This document shows, piece by piece, positions 1 through 8,739 of a stretch of 64,000 nucleotides of DNA. The stretch is taken from the NCBI GenBank assembly GCA_012934845.2, contig WNNJ02003776.1:1-64000 (forward strand). The letters run 5' to 3'. Source of the stretch: Pomphorhynchus laevis. Lineage: Eukaryota > Acanthocephala > Palaeacanthocephala > Echinorhynchida > Pomphorhynchidae. The notes beneath the pieces are model-generated. The model was not told the DNA's origin and did not search any database. It saw only the letters and a program-made list of their open reading frames with translations. Numbering within the stretch: the stretch's first letter is position 1; every line of letters starts with the position of its first letter. A program made the translations under genes and the position numbers.

Positions 1-1
1 G

Positions 2-886
2 CAGTATTTGCATGCAAAAAGTGCACACCCATCATGGATAAAAAGAAACATGATAAAAGGGGAAATATGTAGGATATACACTGTGTGTTCAAATTCGAAC
101 GATAGAATTCGTTGCCTTAATACATTGAGAGTAGACCTGATGCGTAGAGGATATACACATAGAATCATTTACAAACAGATACAAAAAGTCAGAAATCAAA
201 TAAATAAAAATAAAAGTAGGATAGATATTAACAAAGGAATGATCCAGGTCAAACAAAAGGAAAAATATATTGGAATAGACTATGTCCCTTCCCTATCAAA
301 TATAGGACGAAAAATCAAAAACATACAAAAAGTCTCTGTAGCAGCATATGGGGGTACAATTGATAGCCCAAGATTGTTCTATACATGTAATAATACCATA
401 AAGAAAGCACTGGTAAATTCAAGAATTAAAAAAACACATAGTCACGATAAAAAATTGTGTTCAGAATGCAAAAAAGTAAGATGTAAGAGCTGTGCTTCTG
501 TAAATATAGGTAGCTATTTTGAAAGCATTGGAACAGGCTGTAGATATAAAATAAAGAATACAGCTAACTGTTGTACTAAGGGAATAATCTATCTCGGAAA
601 TTGCACAGAATGTAAAGCCCAATACTTCGGAGAAACGGGTAGAGATCTAAGAGCCCGATTGACAAATCGTCGGGCAGATATAAAGGCAAAAAGAGGAAAC
701 GATGCTATCGTAAAACACTGCGAAACCCACGATAATAAGGATACCTTCAAATATACAATAATCGACATAGTTCAGAACGATAAACAAAGAAAAATAAACG
801 AAATGGAATGGATTGGACAATTGTATACCGACAGAGACACAGGAATTAACGAACAGCACATCTATCACTGGAATGAAATTACCTAA
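2..886 (+). CDS. PLE protein C-terminus with GIY-YIG endonuclease, partial at left edge
   Basis: This is the C-terminal part of a Penelope-like element polyprotein, whose reverse transcriptase would lie left of the window. The frame is open from base 2, so no start codon is claimed; the first ATG is internal. The first ~180 residues are the basic thumb/linker, followed by a Cys cluster (CSECKKVRCKSC) of the kind that precedes the nuclease. The GIY-YIG domain follows: GIIYL, then YFGETGRDLRARL, an HCETHDN segment and a final EWIGQL. The order matches the GIY-YIG module that PLEs use to nick target DNA. The last ~290 residues are uninterrupted, suggesting a relatively young copy. A typical PLE tail with a ribozyme-like core follows within 100 bp. 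Confidence 0.85.
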   Translation, partial: QYLHAKSAHPSWIKRNMIKGEICRIYTVCSNSNDRIRCLNTLRVDLMRRGYTHRIIYKQIQKVRNQINKNKSRIDINKGMIQVKQKEKYIGIDYVPSLSNIGRKIKNIQKVSVAAYGGTIDSPRLFYTCNNTIKKALVNSRIKKTHSHDKKLCSECKKVRCKSCASVNIGSYFESIGTGCRYKIKNTANCCTKGIIYLGNCTECKAQYFGETGRDLRARLTNRRADIKAKRGNDAIVKHCETHDNKDTFKYTIIDIVQNDKQRKINEMEWIGQLYTDRDTGINEQHIYHWNEIT

Positions 887-983
887 AAAGAAGATGAAAT
901 TCTTTCGTAATGCTACGTCATATGTTTTTGCATTTTGTTTTTTTACAGTTGATTTGAGTTTGCGCGTGTGCACATTTTTTTCG

Positions 984-1016
984 CTGTTGATAAAGGCAAA
1001 AAGCCGAAACGTTCAA
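984..1016 (+). ncRNA. hammerhead-like core in PLE tail (C3U/G8A variant)
   Basis: The motif is TTGATAA, then A, GGC-AAAAA-GCC (stem II), GAAA, then CGTT, followed by CAATAAA. Against the hammerhead consensus CUGANGA...GAAA, positions 3 and 8 read U and A instead of C and G. These two bases normally pair in the active fold, so the double change keeps the pair. The short palindromic ACGU after GAA fits the minimal stem III reported for PLE hammerheads, thought to act as dimers. Outer stem I pairing is only about 2 bp. Activity is unproven. Confidence 0.5.
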
Positions 1017-1134
1017 TAAATAACTTTGTTGTTTATTTTCTCAAAGACAAACTGCTGGAAATATTGGTGAGATAATATTTATTGAAAAAAAGAGTTCATT
1101 GAAAAGGACCCCAGCTGTGAGAAAAACACCCACA

Positions 1135-1136
<2 letters not shown>

Positions 1137-1196
<60 letters not shown>
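1137..1196. repeat. (AT)n microsatellite
   Basis: About 29 uninterrupted AT units. It lies at the boundary between a + strand PLE tail and a reversed PLE fragment. Confidence 0.97.
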
Positions 1197-1199
<3 letters not shown>

Positions 1200-1240
1200 G
1201 TAAGAGTTCAAATCGAGCATATTCTTCAGTCTGCAAACTT

Positions 1241-1309
1241 TCGTCACTCCTAGACGGTCATGTGATAGCCGGCAGCCATCGTCAGTAAGATGAACTATCA
1301 CACGCCGTT
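1241..1309. repeat. strong hairpin in PLE flank
   Basis: The arms tcatgtgatag and ctatcacacg, extended by acgg/ccgt, form a stem of about 14 bp with a G-T pair and one bulge. They enclose a loop that contains ggcagcc; the loop can instead pair with ggctgcc just outside at 1,313. On the minus strand the loop includes CTGACGA. It may be part of a PLE terminal structure; no function is assigned. Confidence 0.4.
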
Positions 1310-1350
1310 TCGGCTGCCTCTGTGACATTGTGAAAATGCATTTCCGACAT

Positions 1351-1448
1351 CTAGCTTAAATTGTTGGTGGCGTTAGCTCTTAAATCCAACAATTTGCAAT
1401 GCAGACCATCATAAACAACCAGAGGATCAAACTTTCGGATGCTTGACT

Positions 1449-1481
<33 letters not shown>

Positions 1482-1995
1482 CTTGTCGACTAAATTCTCT
1501 AGGAGTGGTAACGAAGTTCAATCCCAAATTCAACAAATCATATTGTTCTTGTGTTAATTCTGTTTTTGATAAGTTAATTACCAGGCTTTTGTTTTCATGA
1601 TTTTCACGTTTAATTTCGTTTTTCGTTCGTGATCTCGTTTTCTGCTTTCGACATCTCCGATTTTTGTGATATTCGATGTTTCGCAGTTCAATAACGTGTA
1701 CTTGTTTGTTGTTCTGAGTTTTTAATTTTTTACATTTGCGCTTTAACAACGTATTGTATAGATCGGAATCAACATCATTTTGGCTAGTGTTCGTAACGTA
1801 CCCATAAAAGTCTCGAAGTATACGAATAAAGTTTTGTTCTGCTGCAAATTTGATTGCTCTAAAACGAGATTGAAGAGACTCACGCTTCTTATCAGGTATA
1901 AGAGACCAGTTAACTTCTAACTCTTTGCGGATCATCAGTCCTCGCGGCGTTACTGCGTGTTTGCTGCAATACTGTAGATATTGTCGATGTGCCAA
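1351..1995 (-). pseudogene. PLE N-terminal region fragment
   Basis: The 214-residue minus-strand frame carries the motif LSKTELTQEQYDLLNLGLNF followed by VTTP. This is the conserved N-terminal block of Penelope-like proteins, found before the RT fingers. The part before it is Lys/Arg-rich. A 28-bp (TA)n tract at 1,448-1,476 is translated in frame as a Tyr-Ile run just after the conserved block, so the frame probably survives through a repeat expansion rather than selection. No RT follows; the piece is cut off at 1,351. Confidence 0.6.
1448..1476. repeat. (TA)n microsatellite
   Basis: About 14 TA units inside the PLE N-terminal fragment. Confidence 0.95.
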
Positions 1996-2043
1996 GCAAT
2001 TCGTAAATACTCTTTTACACGGGAGCCGTATGTGCTTCTTTCG

Positions 2044-2324
2044 TATTTATAGGTAAAAATGAATTTGATTTACACCCGCGTTGTTGGATCATTTTAAAAT
2101 GCTTTAATACCTGAAAAATCAATATCCAAAAGAGGAAAAAATACAACAAGAGTATTATTTAATTAAAACGTTTCGGCACAATGCCTTCTTCAGTTTTTGG
2201 TTAAACACAACATCAAATCTACAGCGTTTGCAACTTTATATTAAATCTTGTCATCATTCACCAGGGAAGAACTTCTCGACTTTATGGTGGTTTTTTCTTT
2301 TATAAAGGTCATACTTATTTGAGC
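2044..2324 (-). mobile_element. PLE 3' tail fragment
   Basis: This segment is nearly identical to the minus-strand PLE tail at 45,250-45,510: the same text around atccaaaagaggaaaaa, then the ribozyme-like core, then the end of the GIY-YIG frame (caccagggaagaacttctcgac). It stops abruptly at 2,324, where a LINE fragment begins. Confidence 0.75.
2169..2193 (-). ncRNA. hammerhead-like core in PLE tail
   Basis: Read on the minus strand: CTGAAGA, A, GGC-ATTGT-GCC, GAAA, CG followed by TT. This keeps the conserved CUGANGA and GAAA boxes, a 3-bp stem II, and the palindromic ACGU of minimal PLE hammerheads. Stem I support is weak (2 bp). Of the tail copies of this subfamily in the window it is the best-preserved core. 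Confidence 0.6.
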
Positions 2325-2635
2325 TTCTAGTATCACATTATATCAAAAACTCGCAGTCCTTTTTAAATTCATATGGAACGTCTCTAAAATCCCAAAAGAT
2401 TTTTCAACCACCATCATTATGCTGATTTACAAAAGAGTAATGCAAGATCATGAGCAAATTATCGTCCAATATTGTTACTTCCTGTCGTTTACAAGGTTCT
2501 CGAATTAATCAAACTGAAATGCATTAGGTCAGTACGAGAACTGCAAGTACGTGAGAGTCAATTAGATTTTAAAAAGGGGTTGAGGCTGTATTGAATGAAT
2601 ATTTTCTTGAAGAAGTCCATATTAAATATACTTCT
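2325..2635 (+). mobile_element. LINE fragment (APE/RTE-type RT region)
   Basis: This segment matches 44,755-45,050 almost base for base. There the longer copy reads as an RT segment with a GLDQITSEILQASS-like motif followed by the linker before the RT palm. It is badly decayed. In both places it is joined at its right end to the same reversed PLE tail. Confidence 0.6.
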
Positions 2636-3312
2636 ATATAAAATATATTAAAAGTTTTGACCTAATTGGCTGTCGACCACAAACATCAAAAAACAAAAGA
2701 AAAGAAAAAGAAAGTCTCAACAAAGCCCTTGCTTCCCAGCTACCGTTGCCAGTCGCTCCAATAAATCACCAATTGTCACGGTATTTTTGCCATACAACGT
2801 TAGTCTTATGGTATTTATATAAAATCGAATTTGATTTACACCCGCGTTGTTTGATCATCCTTAGATGCTTTAATATTTGAAAAATCAGTATCCAAAAGAG
2901 TAAAAAAAAATACAACAAGAGTATTATTTATTTAGAAGGTTTCGGCACAATACATTCTTCAGTTTTTGGTTAAACACAACATCAAAACTACAGCGTTTGC
3001 AACTTTATATTAAATTTTGTCATCATTCACCACGGAAGAACTTGACTTTATAGTGGTTTTTTTCTTTTATAATAGTCATACTTATTTTCATCATTTAGCA
3101 TTTTGTCCGTCATATGTAGTCCTATACAGTAGTCTTCTACTGTTGTACGTTCACAGTGTCCTTTGATATCTGCGCTGATTATTGTTGTAACGAACTCATG
3201 TGATTGGTATTCTATACAGTGCGCTACTACACTGTCCGTGTTAAATTTTTTTGGAGCATTGTCATCATCTATTGACTTTTTGTAATTTTCATTTTTACCC
3301 GAGATTGATGAC
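2636..3312 (-). mobile_element. PLE 3' fragment with GIY-YIG remnant
   Basis: Minus-strand PLE tail plus the end of the GIY-YIG domain, matching 45,052-45,750. The nuclease text VAHCIEY and DYWIGKL seen in the better copy at 45,454-45,804 is recognisable here but broken. It ends at 3,312 head-to-head with a + strand PLE. A short inverted repeat (ttactgcc / ggcagtaa) lies at the junction. Confidence 0.7.
2938..2962 (-). ncRNA. decayed hammerhead-like core
   Basis: Minus strand CTGAAGA...GAAA with the stem II left arm changed from GGC to TGT and CC after GAAA in place of the palindromic CG. The boxes remain but the helices do not, so it is likely inactive. Confidence 0.35.
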
Positions 3313-4308
3313 TTGATGTTTTACTGCCAAGTAAAACTCGGCAGTAAAATTGTAGTACTGGACAAGCAAGGCGATATCAATGAAGGCTTATGTCGATTAC
3401 AAAAGGTTTCGTATAGTGAAATAACTAAGGATGATTTTAATAGTATGACACACACTTTCGCTTCGAAGATAAGAGAGCTTGTTCATGATGATAAAGTAGC
3501 TAAGTCTCTTACTGTTTCAAATCCGGTACCTGGATACTTATATCTTCTACCTAAAATTCACAAACAATTTACACCTTGTCCAGCTAGACCGATTGTGAGA
3601 AATTGTGATATAATGTCCGAGAAAGCATCACGATATCTTCACAAGAAGTTATATCCAATATTGTCGAATCGTCCTTCTTTCCTTGCTAGTACAGATGACT
3701 TTTGGCGGAAATATGAGACTGTCAGGACGAAGTTAGGGCATAACACCATCTTATGTACATTGGATATAGAATCGTTATTCACATCTATCAAACATGAAAA
3801 CGGTATTAAAGCAATACATTCACATCTAATTAACTACGGGTTACCAGAAAATGATGCCATTAACCTAAAATCTCTACTTGAAGTAGTCTTAAATTCAAAT
3901 ATCTTTGAATTTAACAATCAAATATACAAACAAAATATAGGAGCTGCAATGAGTACTCCAGTTGGACCGACGTACGCAGGACTTTATGTATCGACAATCG
4001 AGGAAAGATACATTGCCAAATGTGAGTATAAGCCTACCGTATGGCTCCGCTATGTGGACGACATATTTTGTGTCTGGGACCACGGTTGTGTGCGCCTTAA
4101 TCAATTTGTGGATGGCCTCAATTCGGAATCTGAGTTAACTTTCACATGTGACAAACAACAAGACAATAACGAAATTCAGTTTTTGGATGTGGCACTTAAT
4201 AAAAATAATAAAACACAATGGGAAACTACTGTACATCGCAAATTCAAAGAGACAAGATCTCTAATACATGCAAGCAGCGCCCATCATCCAAAATTAAACG
4301 CAATTTAA
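3313..4308 (+). CDS. PLE reverse transcriptase
   Basis: 331-residue open frame of a Penelope-like RT. Residues ~70-105 hold the conserved YLLPKIHKQFTPCPARPIV block. Residues ~150-160 hold LDIESLFTSI (palm motif A), residues ~215-225 hold STPVGPTYAGLY, and residues ~250 hold the catalytic RYVDDIF. FLDVAL marks the next block at ~295. The order is that of PLE RTs rather than LINE RTs. The first codon used here is only the first ATG after the junction with the reversed PLE; the true N-terminus is missing. The reading continues in another frame at 4,255. Confidence 0.85.
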   Translation: MMFYCQVKLGSKIVVLDKQGDINEGLCRLQKVSYSEITKDDFNSMTHTFASKIRELVHDDKVAKSLTVSNPVPGYLYLLPKIHKQFTPCPARPIVRNCDIMSEKASRYLHKKLYPILSNRPSFLASTDDFWRKYETVRTKLGHNTILCTLDIESLFTSIKHENGIKAIHSHLINYGLPENDAINLKSLLEVVLNSNIFEFNNQIYKQNIGAAMSTPVGPTYAGLYVSTIEERYIAKCEYKPTVWLRYVDDIFCVWDHGCVRLNQFVDGLNSESELTFTCDKQQDNNEIQFLDVALNKNNKTQWETTVHRKFKETRSLIHASSAHHPKLNAI

Positions 4309-4688
4309 TTAGAAATGAGGCAATAAGAGCTAAGAAAATATGCTCAAATACGATATTATTCGAGAAATACTTGCAACAATTATCATCAGAATTTGTCGAA
4401 CGTAGTTGTAAAACGAAAGTCATAAACCGACAATTCCGAGAAGTCAGAATGATGAATAGGGACGAGCTTCTGAAGGGCCGTAATAAAGACAATAAAGATA
4501 GTGAAAGTGTTTTCAACTTGATATTTGATTATCATCCGGCATTGATGGGGATACAGTCGGACGTGAATCATTCATATGCGTATTTGAGCCTAGCATCAAA
4601 TGTGGATATTCCACGTCCGAGAATCGTATTTCACACCACATATAATCTAATATTTCAACCACATATAACGGAAGACGAGCCGATATAA
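4218..4688 (+). CDS. PLE thumb/linker region, continues RT in another frame
   Basis: The first ~12 residues overlap the RT frame. From about 4,255 this frame carries the PLE thumb: NLIRNEAIRAKKIC, then a basic stretch, then PRPRIVFHTTYNL, which matches the linker before the GIY-YIG domain. A short remnant of the nuclease (NEQRWIAQL) follows at about 4,810-4,835 in another frame. The element is therefore non-autonomous. Confidence 0.75.
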   Translation: MGNYCTSQIQRDKISNTCKQRPSSKIKRNLIRNEAIRAKKICSNTILFEKYLQQLSSEFVERSCKTKVINRQFREVRMMNRDELLKGRNKDNKDSESVFNLIFDYHPALMGIQSDVNHSYAYLSLASNVDIPRPRIVFHTTYNLIFQPHITEDEPI

Positions 4689-4915
4689 AGTCAAAGTATA
4701 TTGGTCGTGATGGCGCGGCAAACCATCAAATAGAAAACCACGATCATGCTATGAATGTCACAATTTTGCGTGGAGGTTTCAAAACGGTAAATGAAAGAAA
4801 AAACAACGAACAGCGTTGGATAGCACAATTAATGTGTGATAGCGCACTGAACACATTTCACATATGTCATTTACCGTAAATATAAAAAACGCATGAGTAT
4901 TGAACAGTTTTAAAC

Positions 4916-4952
4916 AATTGCTGAGGAAGGCATTTTGCCGAAAGCTTCAATT
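4916..4952 (+). ncRNA. complete hammerhead ribozyme motif in PLE tail
   Basis: The parts in order are: stem I 5' strand AATTG (4,916-4,920); CTGAGGA (4,921-4,927), matching CUGANGA exactly; A; stem II GGC-ATTTT-GCC (4,929-4,939); GAAA (4,940-4,943); palindromic AGCT as a minimal or dimer stem III; T at the cleavage position (4,947); then stem I 3' strand CAATT (4,948-4,952). All core boxes and a perfect 5-bp stem I are present. Type I hammerheads with minimal stem III are established in PLEs. Activity in vivo is inferred. Confidence 0.72.
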
Positions 4953-5039
4953 AATTGAATAATAAATATTTCTTCTTTTTCCGGTGTTCAAATATAAAAT
5001 TTCAATATATATAAAAGCGTCCCATAGCGGATCCCGGAG

Positions 5040-5520
5040 ACAGTGCTCTCTATTCACTGACTATATATATGTTTGGTATCTTAGATGGGGTCCAGCCGTA
5101 CGTCACAGACATTGCGTCACGAAACGCTGTTGTAGTCAGATGTAGTCCGTAATCATCAAGTGACTGAGAGGCTAACAAATTGGATTATCGTTTTAGTGAG
5201 GCCTATTCTAGGAGACGACTTGTGTTCGGTCTGTCTAACTCAAGTGCCAAGCGAGGGAGTTTGTTCCGATTGAAGTTTGCCGACCTTATTTGATCCGCTT
5301 CGTCCGATTGCAATTGTTCGCAAATATAGAGCGATTCTGTTGTATCGAATGGACTACACAATTGCTTTGAAAATTCATACTCATGTTGGGAGGCAACAAC
5401 GGGATGCTTAATTTTAAGTCCGCCCTTACGAGGAGGATATCAAATATGGCCATATCCTCTTCCGTCAAGTTGTGGTCATAAACTTTACCAGCAAAGTCGT
5501 TGATCGATACGGCTAGTTTG
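5040..5520 (-). mobile_element. LINE family U fragment (region after RT)
   Basis: Minus-strand translation shows the post-RT block of the same family as 15,960-19,115. It has a DHNLTEEDMAIFDIL start, then GGLKIKHPVVASQHEYEFSK in a shifted frame, and FRDAMSVTYGW further on. The aligned blocks in the fuller copy are GGLNIIDPCRGAAQEYNYSL and FRDALAARYNW. At least one frameshift separates the first two blocks. Confidence 0.65.
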
Positions 5521-5624
5521 GTGTAAATAATATAATTAATAACATTATTTTTTTACAAACTGTACTTTAGAAATATTGTTATTATAATGATATTAGTTTT
5601 AAAATCATTACAAGATATAACTTA

Positions 5625-5693
5625 AAAATTTAACAAATCGAGAGAAGTCAATGTAAAATTTTATTGTTAAATTGACTTCTCTCGATTTGTTTA
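5625..5693. repeat. foldback, ~22-bp arms
   Basis: aacaaatcgagagaagtcaa is repeated inverted as ttgacttctctcgatttgtt around a ~20-bp AT spacer. It is perfect over about 20 bp. It could be a small MITE or a palindromic scar. Confidence 0.85.
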
Positions 5694-5899
5694 ATCTTTA
5701 AAAACAATGGAGTCTGGTTACACAATAATATATAACTTGAAATATTTCAACGAACTAGTTGGCTCCATATGTATCACTCGCCTTACATTGAATAAATTTA
5801 CTTGTGATATATTGTTACACTAACGTTACTATACGTATTCGTGGTAATCCCATCCAAAATCGTGTGGTCAGCATTAAACATTTTATTCTCATCATTCCC

Positions 5900-6200
5900 T
5901 CATAATCAAATGTGAAGCTTTGATTTTCTTGAACAATTTAATAAGGCACAATCCGCGCATCTGTTCATTTTGGCACACCGAGCGCCTTTGCCTTATACAT
6001 TTTGTCCATTGCAGCCACAGCATTTTGTATTTCTTTTGCCGGAACTACTCGTGGCATAATGCTTATATTTATATTTTATATATTTCTTGGATAGATATAA
6101 TTCTACTTTGTGAAACAATAATTTTACCTGGATTTACCAATCTTTGTGACCCTTTAAGAAAATGATTACTAAAATTGGCCGAAACGTCAAATAAATTATT
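5900..6200 (+). mobile_element. possible PLE tail remnant
   Basis: The only clear signal is ggccgaaacgtcaaataaat at about 6,177-6,195, the standard end of a PLE tail (GCC-GAAA-CGUC then AATAAA-like). The upstream 250 bp has weak open frames without a recognisable nuclease. Confidence 0.35.
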
Positions 6201-6464
6201 AAAATTCTCGTTTGGTAAAATACTTTTTAAAACTAACATTATACTATTAAATAATATATAAAATATATTATATTATGTTATATGTAAATATAATAAAACA
6301 TAATATAAATATAAAGCATGATTTATCTGTTAGCTTGAAGATGGTAACAATTTGTTACTAAAAATTTTCTATGACAATTATCTTTTAAATAAAATTCTAA
6401 TATTTATCCGTTTAAGATGTGAGTATTCTTAAAAAATAATAAATACATGTTTAAGTACTTAAAT

Positions 6465-6612
6465 ACTTACTAAATACATGTTTTGTTTTTGTTTGATTTC
6501 CTATTTATCGGTTGTTTGGTTAAGAAAAAGCATTTTATTTAAAATAAATCCTTATTGGTTTTGTTGGAAATCCTATTGGAGATTTCATCGTTCTATAGGG
6601 TGAATTCAGTAA
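6465..6612 (+). mobile_element. LINE family B fragment
   Basis: Shares acatgttttgtttttgtt and the following ~70 bp with 11,377-11,460. It then has cctattggagat...ggtgaattcagt, matching 11,648-11,682 of the family B LINE, where it encodes the GDFNAHVG-like endonuclease motif. An internal stretch of about 190 bp present at 11.46-11.65 kb is absent here. Confidence 0.55.
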
Positions 6613-6675
6613 AAAAACAGATGAACAATCAAAATTCCATTTTATAAAAATCATAAAAGGTTTATTCAAATTTTT

Positions 6676-6836
6676 AAACACAAAAGTGCTCATTATCATG
6701 AATTGTAAACTTTGTGCATTTTTATTCCACTTCAAGAAAAAGAGCTACACATTGGTTAGTTCCAAGAACAAAATAATAATACACTAAACAGAAACGAGTA
6801 TGTGTTACGATCAATCATATAAAAATATATAACATA
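6676..6836 (-). mobile_element. inverted PLE tail, left half (split by a LINE)
   Basis: The sequence is the reverse complement of the PLE tail at about 10,870-11,042: aactttgtgcattttt and cagaaacgagta are shared. It is interrupted at 6,836 by the RTE-like LINE and resumes at 10,230. Confidence 0.75.
6827..6836. repeat. target site duplication of RTE-like LINE (left)
   Basis: atataacata, repeated at 10,220-10,229 directly after the LINE 3' end. Joining the flanks restores a PLE tail that matches the inverted arm at 10.8-11.0 kb, which supports this as a true insertion site. Confidence 0.7.
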
Positions 6837-7059
6837 TATTAATGCTCGGGGCCTAGCTAGGGCTACCGAGCGCGTCCCCTGGTTGCGGATAGGGGAAGAG
6901 CCTTCAGATATGGAGGTTAGCTACGACATAAGCAAACAACTGTTTGACGAATAAGTAGTCGCGGACAATTAGTGGATGTGCTATGACGGTGGCGGATTCA
7001 GAGTTGGCACTCTTGATTCCTAAAAATACCATCAACCAAATACGGGCTAGCATATTAAC

Positions 7060-8619
7060 ATGGCGAGATTGTCCCGCCATAAAATAAAGACTTGCCCCCT
7101 TGAGTATGGCGAACTCATGTGGTGTCTGACCAGGGAGGAAAACCATCTTCCAAAATCCCCCTTACGAAACAAAAAGTTGAAGATTGCGACTATAAATGTA
7201 CGAACACTATCACAACCCGCTCAAGCGATCTTATTGGCCAGAACTCTAGATATCCGTAACATTGACATATGCTGTGCAACTGAGTGCCGGATTCCAGATG
7301 CTAGGTCGGTTAACGTCGGTGTCCCTGACAGCTCACGATACTATATAATGCTCTTTTCTGGACCCACCGATGGTTTCGGTCAACGTGGTGTAGCTATTCT
7401 GATTCGGCCATCTATTATGCCCTACTTGATTGACTGGAGTCCAGTTAGCGACAGATTAGCTTCTGTACGACTGAGAGGCAAAAATTCATACTGGACTGTC
7501 ATCTGTGCATATGGCCCAACAAATGCTACGATTCCTGTAAAAATTGATGAATTTTATCAGAAACTTGATGAAGTTCTACTGACAATTCCCTCACGTGATT
7601 TTCTTGTGGTCGCCGGCGACTTCAATGCTCAACTTAAGTCAGGTGAATTGACCGCACCCTTTGTTGGAAAACATGGAATTGGCAAAATGTGTGCAAACGG
7701 TAACAAACTGCTTGATTTGATGTGCATGCATCGTTTGATAGCTATGAACACTTGCTTCCAGCACCGGAAACGGCATCTAGTAACATGGACATATCCTAAC
7801 GGCGAGGACCGCAATCAAATTGACTTTATTCTGGTTCGTCTACGGTGTAGAAAAGCCATCACAAACTGCCGTTCGTATTGGGGAATTGATGTATTGACAG
7901 ACCACTCGCTAGTAATAATGGATATTAAAGCAACATTCCAACCAAAGTCACAAAGGTCAAAGTTAATACAACCAGAAGTACGGCTACTAGAAAACGGCTA
8001 CATACGTAGTAGATTCATTGACAGTGTATCACGCAAGCTTGAGTTTAAGTTTTTACCAGTATCGGATGGAAATGAAGATGTTTGTCAGATTGGTGAACGA
8101 TGGTCAACACTCAAGAACGCACTATATTCTTCCGCTCATGATATTCTTCCTTATCGCAAAAGTCGTAGGAACGATTGGATAAGTGCAACATCTATAATGA
8201 TCTCCGAACAAAGAAAGTTAAGCATGGCTGCAGGAAATAACGTAGAGACGACTACTCTTACTCGCAAATTACGCGCCAGTATACGTCATGATGAAGAGGA
8301 ATACTGGACAAAATTTTCACACCAAGCCCAAAAGGCAGCTAACAATGGTAATGCGCGTAAGTTCTTTGGTCTCATAAGAAGATACTACACACCTACACAG
8401 CAGAGTGAAGTCACAGGGTTGTGGAATATCGATATGTCACATAAAATATTCGAAAAGTATGCACGGTTAGAACGCTGGAGAGCTCATTTTACAAATCTCT
8501 ACAAGAGGACAGACACTTCAACAAACTCATGTAGTAATGACAAATTCTGGAGTCGCCAAGTATGTACTATGCATACAGAAGTGTTAGAAATCGACGGCAA
8601 CCCCCCCATCAAGTATTGA
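7060..8619 (+). CDS. LINE AP-endonuclease and start of RT region
   Basis: 519 residues. The APE domain shows KIATINVRTLSQ (~residue 40), CCATECRI (catalytic Glu, ~69), AYGPTN (~150), VVAGDFNAQ (~187), DRNQIDFIL (~250) and DVLTDHSLVI (~280), in the usual order. The remainder is the linker before the RT. The stop at 8,617 follows a run of seven C; in the +1 frame the protein continues as IEVSQIINTLKCGKSAGHDQ, the first RT block. The real start may be the internal ATG or lie further upstream. Confidence 0.85.
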   Translation: MARLSRHKIKTCPLEYGELMWCLTREENHLPKSPLRNKKLKIATINVRTLSQPAQAILLARTLDIRNIDICCATECRIPDARSVNVGVPDSSRYYIMLFSGPTDGFGQRGVAILIRPSIMPYLIDWSPVSDRLASVRLRGKNSYWTVICAYGPTNATIPVKIDEFYQKLDEVLLTIPSRDFLVVAGDFNAQLKSGELTAPFVGKHGIGKMCANGNKLLDLMCMHRLIAMNTCFQHRKRHLVTWTYPNGEDRNQIDFILVRLRCRKAITNCRSYWGIDVLTDHSLVIMDIKATFQPKSQRSKLIQPEVRLLENGYIRSRFIDSVSRKLEFKFLPVSDGNEDVCQIGERWSTLKNALYSSAHDILPYRKSRRNDWISATSIMISEQRKLSMAAGNNVETTTLTRKLRASIRHDEEEYWTKFSHQAQKAANNGNARKFFGLIRRYYTPTQQSEVTGLWNIDMSHKIFEKYARLERWRAHFTNLYKRTDTSTNSCSNDKFWSRQVCTMHTEVLEIDGNPPIKY

Positions 8620-8739
8620 GGTCAGTCAAATAATTAATACACTGAAATGCGGAAAATCTGCGGGACATGATCAAATACATCCAGAATTTCTCAAATATGG
8701 TGGTCCTAAAGTTGTCAAATATTTGACCGATTTGTTCCA

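Larger units (their letters stand above)
1..1033 (+). mobile_element. Penelope-like element, 3' part
   Basis: The unit comprises the GIY-YIG reading frame plus about 145 bp of 3' tail. The tail holds a hammerhead-like core and an AATAAA-type signal just after it (caataaataac). The 5' part lies outside the window. Immediately to the right begins a (TA)n tract and PLE sequence in the opposite orientation. The right boundary is approximate. Confidence 0.75.
3313..4985 (+). mobile_element. Penelope-like element, 5'-truncated
   Basis: RT, thumb, GIY-YIG remnant and a tail with a hammerhead-type core, ending in an AATAAA-like signal (gaataataaat). The 5' end abuts a reversed PLE piece. It differs in sequence from the PLEs at 1-1,033 and 45-49 kb, so at least three PLE subfamilies are present. 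Confidence 0.8.

Noticed and set aside
5286-5468. LTEEDMAIFDILL resembles the C-terminal helix region of bacterial type I restriction HsdR proteins.
   Set aside because: The neighbouring frame gives GGLKIKHPVVASQHEYEFSK and FRDAMSVTYGW, which match the post-RT region of the local family U LINE; that explains the whole segment.
6904-7146. An 80-residue minus-strand frame over the LINE 5' UTR.
   Set aside because: Antisense to a well-defined LINE; no independent support.
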